A DNA stretch of 64,000 nucleotides from Marinagarivorans cellulosilyticus (GTDB lineage Bacteria; Pseudomonadota; Gammaproteobacteria; Pseudomonadales; Cellvibrionaceae). The notes under the pieces are model-generated. The model saw only the letters and a list, made by a program, of their open reading frames with translations, was not told where the DNA came from and ran no database searches. The stretch is taken from contig NZ_AP023086.1 in the NCBI RefSeq assembly GCF_021655555.1, positions 2,634,685 to 2,698,684 on the forward strand. The letters run 5' to 3'. Positions 45,713 to 54,101 of the stretch are shown piece by piece. Within the stretch, counting starts at the first letter, position 1; each line of letters opens with the position of its first letter. The position numbers and the translations under genes were made by a program.

Positions 45713-47311
45713 GTGGCGATTGAAATAATTAACATCCCTGATGTTGGCGGCGCAGAAGGCGTTGATGTCATTGAGATTAGCGTTGCGGTTGGCGATACGA
45801 TAGCCGCCGATCAAGAAGTGCTGATGCTAGAGTCCGATAAAGCCAGTATGGATATCCCTTCGCCAAAAGGCGGCGTGGTAAAAGCCATATTGGTTAAAGA
45901 GGGCGATAAAGTCGCGGAAGGCACGCCAATGCTTGAGCTTGAAGTGGAAGGCGATGCCGCTGCTCCAGAGCCAGCTGCCGCTCCAGAGCCAGCCGCTGAG
46001 CCGGCTCCGGCAGCAGCGAGTGCACCAGAGGCGAGTGTTACAGATATTCCGGTACCGGATATCGGTGGTGCAGAAGGCGTAGAGGTTATAGAAGTTTTTG
46101 TCGCGGTGGGCGATACCGTAAGCGAAGGCGATAGCCTTATTGTTTTAGAATCCGATAAAGCCAGTATGGAAATCCCCGCACCTGCGAGCGGTAAAATAAC
46201 CGCATTCACGATTAAAGTGGGTGATAAAGCTAGCCAGGGTGATGTGATTGGTCAAATGGAAGTCGAGGGTGCTGCGCCAGCAGCTGCCCCTGCACCAGAG
46301 GCCCCAAAAGCGGCAGCACCAGCTCCCGCTGTCACGTCTGCTCCGGCTAAAGCCGAACCAGTACCTGCGTCGTCGGTTGGCGCTGAAATAGTCGTTTCCT
46401 CTAGCGAAGTCTATGCCGGTCCTGCGGTACGCAAACTAGCTCGCCAGCTTGGCGTTAACCTTGCCGAGGTCAAAGGTACGGGTACGCGCGGCCGTGTTTC
46501 GTTTGACGATGTTCATGGCTTTGTCAAAAACGTGATGCAAAAGCGTGCTTCCGGCGGCGGTGTGACTAGCGGCGCTGGTATTCCAGCCGTGCCCGACGTG
46601 GATTATGCCCAGTTTGGTGAAGTTGAACTTGTGAAAATGAGCAAGATCAAGCAGCTAACCGCAGAAGCTATGACGCGTAACTGGCTAAATATTCCGCGTG
46701 TCACGCAATTTGATGATGCCGATATTACCGATATCGAAAGTTTCCGCAAAGGCATGAAAGCCGAAGCTGAAAAATCAGGCGTTAAGTTAACGCCGCTACC
46801 GTTCATTATTAAAGCGGCTGCCGCTGCTTTACAGGCAGAGCCAAGTTTTAATGTGGCAATGCATAATGACGGTGAGCACATTATTCAGAAGAAGTTTATC
46901 CATATTGCTGTTGCGGTGGATACCCCGCGTGGCTTGATGGTGCCAGTGATTAAAAATGTCGATCAAAAAGGCATTTACGATATTGCTCGCGAAGTTGTGG
47001 AGTTGGCCGGTAAGGCGCGTGACGGCAAATTGAAGCCGGCCGAAATGCAAGGCGGTTGCTTTACTATTTCTAGCTTGGGCCCATTTGGCGGTACCGGTTT
47101 TACACCTATGGTGAGCACAACTGAAGCAGGCATTCTGGGTGTCTCTAAAGCAAGCATGCAGCCGGTGTGGGATGGCGCAGCCTTCCAGCCGCGTATGATG
47201 TTGCCGCTAAGTCTTTCTTACGATCACCGTGCAGTTAACGGTAGTGATGCCGGGCGCTTCCTGACTTACTTAAGTACAGTGCTTGGCGATGTTCGCCGTT
47301 TATTACTATAA
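45713..47311 (+). CDS. aceF: Dihydrolipoamide acetyltransferase (PDH E2)
   Basis: 532 residues, GTG start with TAGGAG upstream. Two lipoyl domains are present, each with its lipoylated Lys in ESDKASMDIP (~1-78) and ESDKASMEIP (~110-190). Ala/Pro-rich hinges separate them. The peripheral-subunit-binding domain begins GPAVRKLARQLGVNLAEVKGTG. The catalytic acetyltransferase domain ends with SYDHRAVNGSDAGRFL, where Asn replaces the Asp of E. coli in the DHRxxDG motif, as is usual in pseudomonad-type enzymes. It forms the core of the PDH complex and transfers acetyl to CoA. Confidence 0.96.
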   Translation: MAIEIINIPDVGGAEGVDVIEISVAVGDTIAADQEVLMLESDKASMDIPSPKGGVVKAILVKEGDKVAEGTPMLELEVEGDAAAPEPAAAPEPAAEPAPAAASAPEASVTDIPVPDIGGAEGVEVIEVFVAVGDTVSEGDSLIVLESDKASMEIPAPASGKITAFTIKVGDKASQGDVIGQMEVEGAAPAAAPAPEAPKAAAPAPAVTSAPAKAEPVPASSVGAEIVVSSSEVYAGPAVRKLARQLGVNLAEVKGTGTRGRVSFDDVHGFVKNVMQKRASGGGVTSGAGIPAVPDVDYAQFGEVELVKMSKIKQLTAEAMTRNWLNIPRVTQFDDADITDIESFRKGMKAEAEKSGVKLTPLPFIIKAAAAALQAEPSFNVAMHNDGEHIIQKKFIHIAVAVDTPRGLMVPVIKNVDQKGIYDIAREVVELAGKARDGKLKPAEMQGGCFTISSLGPFGGTGFTPMVSTTEAGILGVSKASMQPVWDGAAFQPRMMLPLSLSYDHRAVNGSDAGRFLTYLSTVLGDVRRLLL

Positions 47312-47334
47312 GCATTAATACGCAATAATTTAAA

Positions 47335-47357
47335 ACCGGCCAATGGCCGGTTTTTTT
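47335..47357 (+). terminator. Rho-independent terminator of aceE-aceF
   Basis: Stem ACCGGCC/GGCCGGT with loop AAT followed by seven T, 24 bp after the aceF stop. Confidence 0.88.
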
Positions 47358-47377
47358 GTTTTTGGAGCGTAGAATTT

Positions 47378-47965
47378 ATGTCTTTGTTTACCATTGGTTA
47401 TGCCACTAAGCCGATAGATACCTTCGTTGCACAATTGCAGCGCCACAATATTCAAGCGGTTGCCGATGTACGTTCGGTACCTTATAGCAAAGCATTTTTT
47501 GATTATCACAAAGAAGCGATTGAAGCGCGTTTAAAAACCGAGGGTATTTATTATGTATACCTTGGTGACGAGCTGGGCCCGCGCTCAAAAGATGATGCGC
47601 ATTATGACGAGCTAGGCCAAGTACAATTCGACCGTCTAATGGCCTCGGCCTTATTCAAGGCAGGTATTAATCGTCTAAATAACGGTTTAAATAAACCGCT
47701 GAGTATTGCGCTGATGTGTGCAGAAAAAGATCCAGCTACGTGCCATCGCAGTTTACTAATCGGGCATTATTGGGCGCGGAGCTACCCAAATGTGCCACTT
47801 GGGCATATTTTGCATGATGGAGAGCTAGAGTCGCAGTGCGCATTGGAATCCCGAGTAACGAAAATGCATGCCGCTGAGGATGATTTGTTTATGACGCCTT
47901 GCGAGTGTGCACACTCAGCCTATTTACAGCAATTAAAGTTAACGTCTTATCGTAAGCCTTTGTAA
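47378..47965 (+). CDS. DUF488 family protein
   Basis: 195 residues. The family markers are the start LFTIGYATKPIDTFVAQLQ, the ADVRSVPYSKAF segment, and the late ALMCAEKDPATCHRSLLIG with two conserved Cys and a His. DUF488 proteins are small cytoplasmic proteins of unknown function; the Cys/His cluster suggests metal or redox chemistry but this is not established. A single gene between two terminators or gaps, with no functional link to aceEF implied. Confidence 0.9.
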   Translation: MSLFTIGYATKPIDTFVAQLQRHNIQAVADVRSVPYSKAFFDYHKEAIEARLKTEGIYYVYLGDELGPRSKDDAHYDELGQVQFDRLMASALFKAGINRLNNGLNKPLSIALMCAEKDPATCHRSLLIGHYWARSYPNVPLGHILHDGELESQCALESRVTKMHAAEDDLFMTPCECAHSAYLQQLKLTSYRKPL

Positions 47966-48027
47966 AAAGCTTAATAAAGCAGTGTTAATATATTGCTTTA
48001 TTAATGTGTTTAATAACGGGGGTGGTA

Positions 48028-48771
48028 ATGAGCTTCAGTAAGAAAGTGGCCATAGTGACCGGTGGCTCCACAGGGATAGGCAGAGAGGTAGTTTTAAAGC
48101 TCTGCGCGCAAGGCGCGAAAGTCTATAACTTGGATATTGTTGATGTTGAAAGTGATGCTTGCAGTTATATCGCGTGCGATGTAAGTAATTACGAGCAAGT
48201 AGAAAAGGCGGTTGCTCAGGTGTTGGATGAAAGCGGCCGGGTTGATCTGCTGTTTGCGAATGCCGGCATACATCTATTTGCGAATATCGAGCAAACCAGT
48301 GTGGATGAGTTTGAGCGAGTATTGGCGGTAAATTGCAAGGGTGTATTCTTTACGCTTAAAGCTGTATTGCCCATTATGAAAGAACAGCGACAGGGTAAGG
48401 TTTTGATTATGGGGTCGGATCAATCCTTTGTGGGTAAGGGGATGAGTGCGGCTTATGGCATGACTAAAGGCGCCGTTGCACAGCTGACTAAAAGTACCGC
48501 TATTGATTATGCCGAATTCAATATCAGCATCAATTGCATTTGCCCTGGCACTATTGATACGCCTTTGCTCCATAAGGCGGTCGATAAATTTAAGTCTATT
48601 ACTGGCGCGAGCGATGGCGAGGTAATGGCAATTCTAGAAGATGCTCAGCCCATTAAGCGTATAGCTGAACCTGCTGAAATCGCGCGAGTCGCGTGTTTTT
48701 TGTTATCTGATGAAAATAGCTTTATGACGGGCGCCTTGGTGCCGGTTGATGGCGGCTATACCTGCCAATAA
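48028..48771 (+). CDS. Short-chain dehydrogenase/reductase
   Basis: 247 residues from the ATG at 48028, which has GGGGGTGG just upstream; an in-frame start 24 bases earlier is weaker. The NAD(P)-binding motif is TGGSTGIG, followed by NAG (LFANAG). The catalytic set is Ser in MGSDQSF, Tyr-x-x-x-Lys in AAYGMTKGA, and Asn upstream. The C-terminus has the FLLSDENSFMTGALVPVDGGYTCQ ending of classical SDRs. The Asp in YNLDIVD after the second strand points to NAD rather than NADP use. The substrate is not predictable. Confidence 0.92.
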   Translation: MSFSKKVAIVTGGSTGIGREVVLKLCAQGAKVYNLDIVDVESDACSYIACDVSNYEQVEKAVAQVLDESGRVDLLFANAGIHLFANIEQTSVDEFERVLAVNCKGVFFTLKAVLPIMKEQRQGKVLIMGSDQSFVGKGMSAAYGMTKGAVAQLTKSTAIDYAEFNISINCICPGTIDTPLLHKAVDKFKSITGASDGEVMAILEDAQPIKRIAEPAEIARVACFLLSDENSFMTGALVPVDGGYTCQ

Positions 48772-48810
48772 ATAAAATATTCAGCCATCTGCACAATTGA
48801 GTGCTAATCG

Positions 48811-48886
48811 ATCATTTTCTAGGCCGCTCAAGCCATCCATGGGTGCTATGCATGCGCTCCCGGCGCGTGAATACTTAGAAAATAAT
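48811..48886. repeat. Palindromic repeat, copy B, with conserved core
   Basis: Arms ATCATTTTCTA (48811-48821) and TAGAAAATAAT (48876-48886) form an inverted repeat. They enclose a core (48825-48870) that is the reverse complement of the core at 25488-25533 with a few differences in its middle. The arms at the two loci are unrelated in sequence yet each pair is self-complementary. Confidence 0.65.
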
Positions 48887-48963
48887 CAATCAGCCCCCGA
48901 GTCGGCAATAATTTTTTATGGCTAAATAGTTACAGAATAAATCAATCAAATGAGGAGAAAATA

Positions 48964-49797
48964 ATGGAAGATGTTCAGATACAAATGCAAACACATGCGG
49001 AAAAGTTGTGGGAGCTAGTCACAATTTATGGCGGTCGTTTTGTTTTGGCGATTGTGGTTTTGGTGCTTGGGCTATGGATTATTGGCCGGATGAGCGATCT
49101 GGTGCGCAAATCTACCGTAAAAGGCTTACCCGATGAAACCCTTGCTAAGTTTCTTGCCAATATCTTTGAAATTATTCTAAAGGTATTGTTGGTTATTAGT
49201 GTGGCCTCTATGGTGGGGATTGAAACAACCTCTTTTGTAGCGGTGCTGGGTGCTGCGGGTTTGGCAGTAGGCTTGGCATTGCAAGGTAGTTTGTCAAACT
49301 TTGCCGGTGGTGTGATGGTGCTGATTTTCCGCCCGTTTAAAGTGGGGGATTATGTTGAAGCGCAGGGTTTAGAAGGAGTAGTGATTGATATAGGTATTTT
49401 TGTTACTACGCTTAAAACTTTTGATAAGCGCACAATTATCGTCCCTAATGGCCCGCTAGCTAATGGCAATATTATTAATCACACTGCCAGCGAAGTGCGC
49501 GCGGTAGAAGTCGCGATAGGTATATCCTATTCAGATGATATCGCTAAAGGTAAAGAGGCCATGGAGGCTGTATTAAAAAATGATCCTCGTATTTTACAAG
49601 ATCAAGATAACCTAGTTGCCGTCGTTGATCTTGGTGCAAGCTCGGTTGATTTTTTAGTGCGTGCATTTGTAAAGACAGAAGATTATTGGTCGTTCTATTT
49701 TGATTCTAGACCTTTGCTCAAGGCGGCTGTCGAAGAGGCCGGCCTAACCATCCCGTTCCCTCAACGCGATGTGCATATTATCCCTGAAGCTAGCTAG
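48964..49797 (+). CDS. mscS: Small-conductance mechanosensitive channel (MscS family)
   Basis: 277 residues, close to E. coli MscS (286). Three hydrophobic helices occupy ~20-115. The pore helix is GAAGLAVGLALQGSLSNFAGGVMVLIFRPFKVGDYVEAQG, typical of the family, with the conserved Gly/Ala packing. The beta domain and C-terminal cage follow (VPNGPLANGNIINHTA, VEVAIGISYSDDI). It opens under membrane tension to release solutes during osmotic downshock. GAGG lies upstream of the ATG and a strong terminator follows. Confidence 0.94.
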   Translation: MEDVQIQMQTHAEKLWELVTIYGGRFVLAIVVLVLGLWIIGRMSDLVRKSTVKGLPDETLAKFLANIFEIILKVLLVISVASMVGIETTSFVAVLGAAGLAVGLALQGSLSNFAGGVMVLIFRPFKVGDYVEAQGLEGVVIDIGIFVTTLKTFDKRTIIVPNGPLANGNIINHTASEVRAVEVAIGISYSDDIAKGKEAMEAVLKNDPRILQDQDNLVAVVDLGASSVDFLVRAFVKTEDYWSFYFDSRPLLKAAVEEAGLTIPFPQRDVHIIPEAS

Positions 49798-49826
49798 CCA
49801 TACTTGCAGCGAGGCTTCAAAACTTT

Positions 49827-49850
49827 AAGCCCAGCAATGCTGGGCTTTTT
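49827..49850 (+). terminator. Rho-independent terminator after mscS
   Basis: Stem AGCCCAGC/GCTGGGCT with loop AAT followed by TTTTT, 30 bp after the stop codon. Confidence 0.85.
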
Positions 49851-49936
49851 GGGTTTTGGCTTTTCTGGTTTTCGTAAGGTGCGGTTTTTAGGTTGATCAC
49901 ATAAAGTTATTTACTGAGATTCCCGATGAAGAGTAT

Positions 49937-49961
49937 ACTGTGTATATACTCTATATACAGT
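49937..49961. promoter_or_regulatory. Candidate operator of the GntR regulator
   Basis: A 25-bp interrupted palindrome reading ACTGTGTATATA then C then its near mirror CTATATACAGT, 17 bp before the start codon of the GntR gene. YtrA-subfamily GntR proteins usually repress their own operons from such AT-rich symmetric sites. Confidence 0.55.
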
Positions 49962-49978
49962 TGGGCGTTAGCCAATTT

Positions 49979-50365
49979 ATGGATCAACCATTTCAGTTGT
50001 CGCAGGCGGACGGGCGTCCGATGTACGTGCAGATTATGGACAATATCAAGCAGCTCATTCTCAAAGGCGAGTGGGCTGAGGGGGAGGGTTTGCCTTCTAT
50101 TAGGGAGTTAGCCGTAGCCATTAACGTGAGTGTGATTACCGTGAAACGAGCATATCAGGAGTTGGAAAGAGAAAATGTGATTTTAACGCGCCACGGGTTA
50201 GGCTCGTTTGTGGCAGAGAAAAGTCAGTCCGTTGCACACTTAAAACGGACTGAATTGTTGTCTGCCATCGATAGGGTCATCGCTTTAGCGGAATTTTTAG
50301 ATATGCCTCAGGATAAATTGTTGCAGTTAATGCAGTCTCAAATTGAGGAGCGAAATGATGAGTGA
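49979..50365 (+). CDS. GntR family regulator, YtrA subfamily
   Basis: 128 residues from the ATG at 49979. A longer GTG start at 49940 lies inside the operator-like palindrome and is rejected. The winged helix (~10-75) reads PMYVQIMDNIKQLILKGEWAEGEGLPSIRELAVAINVSVITVKRAYQELE, as in YtrA-type repressors. The short C-terminal tail of helices is typical of the subfamily, which has no ligand domain. It overlaps the ABC ATPase gene by about 11 bases and therefore controls its own ABC exporter operon, probably in response to cell-envelope stress or antibiotic-like signals. Confidence 0.9.
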   Translation: MDQPFQLSQADGRPMYVQIMDNIKQLILKGEWAEGEGLPSIRELAVAINVSVITVKRAYQELERENVILTRHGLGSFVAEKSQSVAHLKRTELLSAIDRVIALAEFLDMPQDKLLQLMQSQIEERNDE

Positions 50366-51272
50366 GTCAGCCACGGCCTTCAGTGTTGAATTGTCTAATG
50401 TGAGTAAGCACTACCGTCATTTCGATTTAGATGGCCTGGATTTGTGTTTGCCTCATGGTGAAGTCTTAGGGCTTGTAGGGCCAAATGGGGCCGGAAAATC
50501 GACCTGTTTGCGCCTAATAATGGGCTTGTTGCGACAGGACTCAGGCGAAGTTAATGTGCTGGGGCGAGCAATACCTGAACACGCGGTTTGGCTGAAAGAG
50601 CGGGCGGCATTTGTTTCTGAAGACATGCGGCTTTTTGCGGATACCACAATTGAATGGCACATGGGCTTTATAAAAAAGTTATTTTCTCGCTGGGACGACG
50701 CCTTCGCTCAGAAGCTTCTGCGCAATTTTGAATTAAATTCTCAGCAAAAAATTAAAGAGTTGTCGCTTGAGCAGCGAATTAAAACCACATTGCTACTTGC
50801 ATTGGCGCGGCGTCCGCAGCTGCTTGTACTTGATGAACCCTCTACCGGGTTAGACCCCATTGCGCGTTATGAGCTCACCGCGCAGTTGTTCGAAATTATG
50901 TTAAACGAAGAAAATAGTGTGGTGTTTTCATCTCAATTTACCCAGGACGTGGAGCGCCTTTCGGATAGCATTGCATTTATGGACCGCGGGAAACTTATCG
51001 CCCATCAAGATAAAGAAACTTACCTTGATAAATGGCGTCGGGTTGAGCTTGCTGGGGGAGGGTCCTTACCAATGATGGATGAGGTTCTCGATTGTAGGGC
51101 GTATACAGGTGGTTACTCGTTAACTCATGCCCAGTTTGATGATGCGGCTGTCGAGCGTTTTACGCAGCTTGGCTTTACCGTCAGTCAGACGCAACTGCTA
51201 ACGCTCGAAGAGATTTTTATTCATCAGGTGCGCTACAGCCGCCAGCGCTCGGAGTTGAAAGCTTATGCTTAA
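50355..51272 (+). CDS. ABC transporter ATP-binding protein
   Basis: 305 residues, starting at an ATG behind GAGGAG; the second ATG three bases later is equally possible. Walker A is GPNGAGKST, the signature helix is degenerate (ELSLEQRIKTTLLLALAR instead of LSGGQ), Walker B is LLVLDEPSTGLDP, and the switch His region is replaced by SSQFTQDVE. This pattern, including the weakened signature, is seen in YtrB-like exporters. The stop codon TAA (51270-51272) overlaps the original start of the permease gene (ATGCTTAA). It lies exactly at the junction with a mini-element inserted there. Confidence 0.9.
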   Translation: MMSESATAFSVELSNVSKHYRHFDLDGLDLCLPHGEVLGLVGPNGAGKSTCLRLIMGLLRQDSGEVNVLGRAIPEHAVWLKERAAFVSEDMRLFADTTIEWHMGFIKKLFSRWDDAFAQKLLRNFELNSQQKIKELSLEQRIKTTLLLALARRPQLLVLDEPSTGLDPIARYELTAQLFEIMLNEENSVVFSSQFTQDVERLSDSIAFMDRGKLIAHQDKETYLDKWRRVELAGGGSLPMMDEVLDCRAYTGGYSLTHAQFDDAAVERFTQLGFTVSQTQLLTLEEIFIHQVRYSRQRSELKAYA

Positions 51273-52144
51273 CCCTAACGTTGCATTAACTTTTGGCCCA
51301 GGATCGCTTCGCTGCTTCTATAGCAGTATTTCTAACGTCGTACTCAATTTTTCTGGATCTCACCTAGAGTGACTAGTATCAATCCCAAAAAATCTCCGTT
51401 CAACGCTATAAATACCACTCTACAAGCTCCTGAACTCAATATCTAATGCAACGTTAGGGTTAACACTACAATTCGAGCATTGTTTTTCAAAGAATGGTGC
51501 TTTTTTTCTCCGCACATAATTGGTTATGCAATTGTTGGCCTGCTGAGTATTTCGATTAACTTAATACCTGGTCAGCCCGCCTCGTTTATCAGTTCAATAC
51601 TCACAATTACTGCTTTTATGGTGTTCTATTGCCACGTTGTTATGAAATCCGTTGTCGCTGAAAAAAAGGATAAGAATGACCTTTTTCTCATGACTTTACC
51701 GGTTTCTCCCCGGCAGCTTTTTTCACTAAGTTAGCCTTTAACGGTTTAGTCTTTGTGATGATGTGGTTGCTATATGTTGCAGTAATCGCTGTTGTGATTA
51801 CCGTAAGTAACCACATGCCAGCGGTTGTGCTTTCGCTTTACTTGATGATTTTTGCAATCGTAGTACCTGCGTATTGCATAATTCTAACGGTAAGTATTAT
51901 CACTGGGTCGGAAGGCTGGAGTATTATCGTTATTGTTTTTTCTAATGTGGTGAGTACCGTCGCATTCAACTTTATAGCCAGTAATCCTGAAATTACCGGT
52001 GCCTTTAATGCGGGTACATTTAGACAGCTGGGTTTTATTTGGCCATCTTGGTCAGAATCATTTTTTGTTGTGGTGGGAGTGATTACTTTGATCGTTATTA
52101 CGGTTTCAATCGTGAAAGGTTGGGGTAAAGAAGATTTCTTTTAG
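51265..52144 (+). pseudogene. ABC transporter permease, disrupted by a mini-element and a frameshift
   Basis: The original gene evidently began ATG CTT AAC ACT ACA ATT CGA GCA TTG, overlapping the ATPase stop. A 195-bp element now separates ATGC from the rest, and reading through it meets a stop at ~51372. After the element the frame continues (FKEWCFFSPHIIGYAIVGLL) to a TAG at 51732-51734. A one-base deletion in the T run near 51720 (TTTTTT) throws it out of frame. In the other frame the protein goes on as FFTKLAFNGLVFVMMWLLYV and five more hydrophobic stretches to 52144. Hydrophobicity and order identify the membrane subunit. Confidence 0.85.
51269..51463. mobile_element. Non-autonomous mini-element with 20-bp inverted ends and TTAA target
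   Basis: The ends TTAACCCTAACGTTGCATTA (51269-51288) and TAATGCAACGTTAGGGTTAA (51444-51463) are exact inverted repeats. Comparing with the reconstructed gene junction ATGCTTAACAC, the simplest reading is a 4-bp TTAA target duplication flanking a ~187-bp element with 16-bp ends CCCTAACGTTGCATTA. There is no coding capacity. The autonomous partner is not in the window. Confidence 0.8.
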
Positions 52145-52165
52145 TTCGGTTTATCTTTTATTTAA

Positions 52166-52307
52166 AGGGCATCTCTAAAAATGCACTTTTTCCGCGATAG
52201 CGGCGTCAGCTCCGTCCTCGAGTCCTCATTTACACCACGTAAACTGCGGCTCTCCGGGCGGTGCTTCCTTGCTATCACACAAAAATTACTATTTTTAGAG
52301 GTGCCCT
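52166..52307. repeat. MITE-like element, AGGGCAtCTCTAAAAAT ends (142 bp)
   Basis: Terminal inverted repeats of 17 bp with one mismatch at 52166-52182 and 52291-52307. It lies just after the end of the broken permease, between it and the acyltransferase gene. No open frame. An ordinary terminator is unlikely because the stem ends are 108 bp apart. Confidence 0.7.
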
Positions 52308-52405
52308 AAAGTCTAGTTGGGCGTAGCAAATATCGGCGACGTTTCTCTCATTTTAACGACGCTTATTTGTCCATTATTTGTGTGTAAATTGAAAAGGATA
52401 TTTTT

Positions 52406-53638
52406 ATGAGTGAAAAAGTTGAGTCGTTAGGGCTGCCGATGCAAACCCGTTACTACTATTTAGACAACCTGAGGGCGGTTGCCTTGTTGGCAGGTGTACT
52501 GTTGCATGCCGGATTAAGTTTTTGTGTGATTACCGCTGAGTTACTGCCAAGCGCCAACGCCGAAAAGTCCATTGTTTTCGATTATTGGATTTGGTTGTTA
52601 CATACTTTTCGTATGCCGCTGTTCTTTTTAATAGCGGGTTTCTTTGCGCACTATCTTGTAAGCAAAAAGGGTGTTAAGCAGTTTTTAAGGAATCGCATGC
52701 TTCGCGTTGCATTGCCCTTTGTTATTTTTTGGCCGCTACTATTTGCCGCCTTTGTGGGCTTAATGTTTTATGCGGCTACGCACATGAATGTAGATACTCC
52801 AGTGATTAATATGGTGAAGTTTGCCATGGAGTACCCCGATCAAATGGAGGGAAAAGAACCGCCGTTGTCTACAACGCACCTTTGGTTTATTTACTACTTG
52901 TCGATTTTCAGCCTACTCGCGGCATTGTGTTGTTTGCTGATAAAAAAGGGTGAGCGCATTTATGATTGGGTAGTCCAACCTTGGGTGTTGTTGTTAGTCT
53001 TGCCGGTATTTATCACCGGGGTAATGACTCAGCACTCAATCCCACACCCTGCGCCAGAAAGCTTTATCCCAAGTTTAAAAGCGATAGCATTTTATGGTGC
53101 ATTCTATTTCGTAGGCTGGGTGTTTTTTGTCCGGCAGAACTTGGTTGATGTGATTGCTAAGTTTTGGCCGTATTTAGCCGTGGTTTCGTTGATAGTTGCA
53201 TTGTTGTTTTGCTTCCTGTTGCCGCCAAATTCCGTTCCGTTAGAGCAAGCTATGGCCTTTGTGGGTAAGGCGCCAGAATTAACGGCGGTTCACTTTGCAT
53301 TGTCGGTGTCCGCAGGCGTTCTTGCCTGCTACTTGAGTTTTTTATGCTTATGGGCGGCATTCCGGTTTGCCAATAAAAATAATGCCTTATTGCGTTACTT
53401 ATCCGATGGTTCCTACTGGGTTTACATTGTGCACTTGCCGATTGTCTTTGCTTTACAATATTATTTTCACGACAAGGATTTACCCTTAATCTCAGAGTTT
53501 TTTATTATCTCCGCCGTAACGCTGGGCACGGGATATCTTAGCTACGCCTTGCTAGTGCGCAGAACACCCATAGGCTGGTTGTTAAATGGGCGTAAGAAAA
53601 AGGTCAGGTCGGCTGTTGATGAGGATTGTCCTCAGTAG
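52406..53638 (+). CDS. Membrane acyltransferase (acyltransferase 3/OpgC-like family)
   Basis: 410 residues with about ten hydrophobic segments. The N-terminus has RYYYLDNLRAVALLAGVLLHAGL, including the conserved LDxxRA and the catalytic-site His; the next motif is FRMPLFFLIAGFFAH and RNRMLRVALPF. Near the end LRYLSDGSYWVYIVHLPIV has the typical Ser/Tyr/His pattern. These enzymes transfer acyl groups to sugars or glucans at the inner membrane; OpgC succinylates periplasmic glucans, but the acceptor here is not shown by the sequence. AAGGATA lies upstream of the ATG. Confidence 0.9.
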   Translation: MSEKVESLGLPMQTRYYYLDNLRAVALLAGVLLHAGLSFCVITAELLPSANAEKSIVFDYWIWLLHTFRMPLFFLIAGFFAHYLVSKKGVKQFLRNRMLRVALPFVIFWPLLFAAFVGLMFYAATHMNVDTPVINMVKFAMEYPDQMEGKEPPLSTTHLWFIYYLSIFSLLAALCCLLIKKGERIYDWVVQPWVLLLVLPVFITGVMTQHSIPHPAPESFIPSLKAIAFYGAFYFVGWVFFVRQNLVDVIAKFWPYLAVVSLIVALLFCFLLPPNSVPLEQAMAFVGKAPELTAVHFALSVSAGVLACYLSFLCLWAAFRFANKNNALLRYLSDGSYWVYIVHLPIVFALQYYFHDKDLPLISEFFIISAVTLGTGYLSYALLVRRTPIGWLLNGRKKKVRSAVDEDCPQ

Positions 53639-53739
53639 TGAATTAGTGCAAGAATTTTGGTTAATAGGCCGAGTTTGCGAAAGTGCGTTAGGCACTGGGT
53701 TGATCAGCTAATGAATGAGCTATCGGGCCAAACGCCAAA

Positions 53740-53838
53740 AGGTGCAAAGGTCTTAACTACAGACATCAAGAAATCCAGAGGCTAAAAGCTAAGATTAAAG
53801 GCTTGGAGGATAATGAAATCCTAAAAACGGCCACATGA
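53740..53838 (+). pseudogene. Remnant of IS3-family OrfA (C-terminal leucine-zipper part)
   Basis: The frame ending at 53838 reads RHQEIQRLKAKIKGLEDNEILKTAT and a stop. This is the coiled-coil end of IS3-family OrfA proteins (usual form QEIxRLKxxxKxLExENEILKKATA). The upstream HTH part is unreadable. No intact OrfB is present nearby. Confidence 0.6.
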
Positions 53839-54044
53839 AGCGGGTCACAATGCCGCAGGCGCAGGGAGCGTAAACGCGGCGGATAATGTTGTTTAGAAAG
53901 ATACTTCAGGTTACATCTTGTCATAGAATTTAAAGGCCTAAGGGGGACGTTTGATTTGGCGCCACTTAGGCTTTTGGTCTTTTAGGGTTTGGTGTTGCGC
54001 TAGCTTGTTGTTATTTCTATTTTGATTCGTTTATAAAATAGCTG

Positions 54045-54073
54045 CAAAAAAACGGCGCTGTTTAGGCGCCGTT
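54045..54073 (-). terminator. Rho-independent terminator of the sugar dehydrogenase gene
   Basis: Eight-bp stem AACGGCGC/GCGCCGTT with a 7-base loop. On the minus strand it is followed by a run of eight T. It begins ~28 bp after the stop codon of the 54102 gene. Confidence 0.85.
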
Positions 54074-54101
54074 GATTCGTCTCGGTATGGTAAGTGCTCA
54101 A

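Larger units (their letters stand above)
53639..54101. other. Intergenic region with an IS3 transposase remnant
   Basis: About 460 bp between the acyltransferase and the convergent sugar dehydrogenase. It contains the OrfA-like fragment around 53740-53838 and a terminator at 54045-54073. Nothing else was recognised. Confidence 0.5.

Noticed and set aside
47145..47311. Loss of catalytic Asp in AceF (DHRAVNG instead of DHRxxDG)
   Set aside because: Asn at this place is normal in pseudomonad and Azotobacter-type E2 enzymes, so it is not a defect.
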